A stretch of 13,970 bases of DNA from an uncultured Acidimicrobiales bacterium (GTDB lineage: Bacteria; Actinomycetota; Acidimicrobiia; Acidimicrobiales; UBA10347). Location: positions 1-13,970 of the forward strand of contig CALDGN010000443.1 of NCBI GenBank assembly GCA_937942965.1, written 5' to 3'. Positions 13,807-13,970 of the stretch are shown here, in pieces. Made by a program: the position numbers and the translations under genes. Positions within the stretch are counted from its first letter, which is position 1. Every line of letters begins with the position of its first letter. Below the pieces are notes generated by a model. That model had not been told where the DNA came from, made no database searches, and saw only the letters and a list, made by a program, of their open reading frames with translations.

Positions 13807-13970
13807 ACTTCGTCGGGCGCAGGTGCAGGCGCGCAACGCTCGTGAGCACCGCGACGCGATGACGAGCTAGATGAAGTAGCTGGTCGCAGAACGACCATTC
13901 CGACGCCCTGTCGGTACGGTCACAGACACATCATCTCTCGGCACACCCGCCGACATCGCTTCGCACGGCG
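13807..13970. other. Right-edge region without a convincing gene; possible minus-strand C-terminal scrap
   Basis: On the minus strand an open frame enters from the right edge and ends with TAG at 13867-13869, giving 33 codons that finish in GRRNGRSATSYFI. It could be the end of a convergent gene, but its wobble positions look less G/C-biased than the other genes, and I do not recognise it. Two small hairpins, GGTCG-CAGAA-CGACC (13882-13896) and CCGAC-GCCCT-GTCGG (13900-13914), lie beside it. Neither has a U-tract, so a terminator is not supported. Confidence 0.25.

Noticed and set aside
13744..13870. Short plus-strand frame running past the end of the PEP-mobile-domain gene (ends ...AREHRDAMTS)
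   Set aside because: It is about 40 codons, overlaps the end of a well-formed domain, and has no RBS or recognisable sequence. The main frame ends naturally, so a frameshift is not needed.

Overview
The window is high-GC, densely packed bacterial DNA. The genes are mostly uninterrupted, start often with GTG, and use G/C-ending codons. GTG starts, recurrent leaderless-type promoters and a trp cluster carrying ygfZ suggest an actinobacterium. The gene set looks most like the Acidimicrobiia (Ilumatobacter-type aquatic lineages). That placement is inference from style and gene content; there is no rRNA or other marker here. I see no mobile elements, CRISPR arrays, tRNAs or rRNAs.

Layout. The left edge (1-201, minus) holds the N-terminus of a small, possibly NTF2/SnoaL-like protein. 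Next come two minus-strand genes, an EamA/DMT transporter (1509-2375) and an M24-fold enzyme (246-1430). The enzyme resembles the DMSP lyase DddP more than a peptidase. A divergent gene (2537-3541, plus) encodes an unrecognised His-rich protein, perhaps DUF6817-like. It converges on a dCACHE-GGDEF diguanylate cyclase (3563-5131, minus), behind which lies an APH-type phosphotransferase (5196-6293, minus).

The centre is a tight plus-strand operon running divergently from the phosphotransferase: a GroES/Cpn10-like protein, trpE, ygfZ, a J-domain membrane protein and trpC (6361-10476). Spacings are 17 nt, a 4-nt ATGA overlap, 3 nt, and another 4-nt ATGA overlap. It mixes tryptophan synthesis with two chaperone-type genes and an iron-sulfur/folate protein.

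The right part has a non-pyrrolysine MttB-family methyltransferase (10492-12039, minus). It diverges from a protein with a PEP-utilising phosphohistidine domain but no ATP-grasp domain (12166-13806, plus). A perfect 8-2-8 palindrome lies between them, next to the start of the second gene. The last ~160 nt hold no convincing gene, only a possible C-terminal scrap on the minus strand.

Themes. The DddP-like enzyme with its adjacent transporter, and the MttB-type methyltransferase, are both families that handle methylated osmolytes (DMSP, betaines, methylamines), which would suit a marine heterotroph. At least four genes that head transcription units show TANNNT exactly 6 nt upstream of an ATG/GTG start without a Shine-Dalgarno, the signature of leaderless mRNAs. 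ygfZ and trpC, which lie inside the operon, have clear Shine-Dalgarno sequences instead; dnaJ shows no strong one and follows the ygfZ stop by 3 nt.
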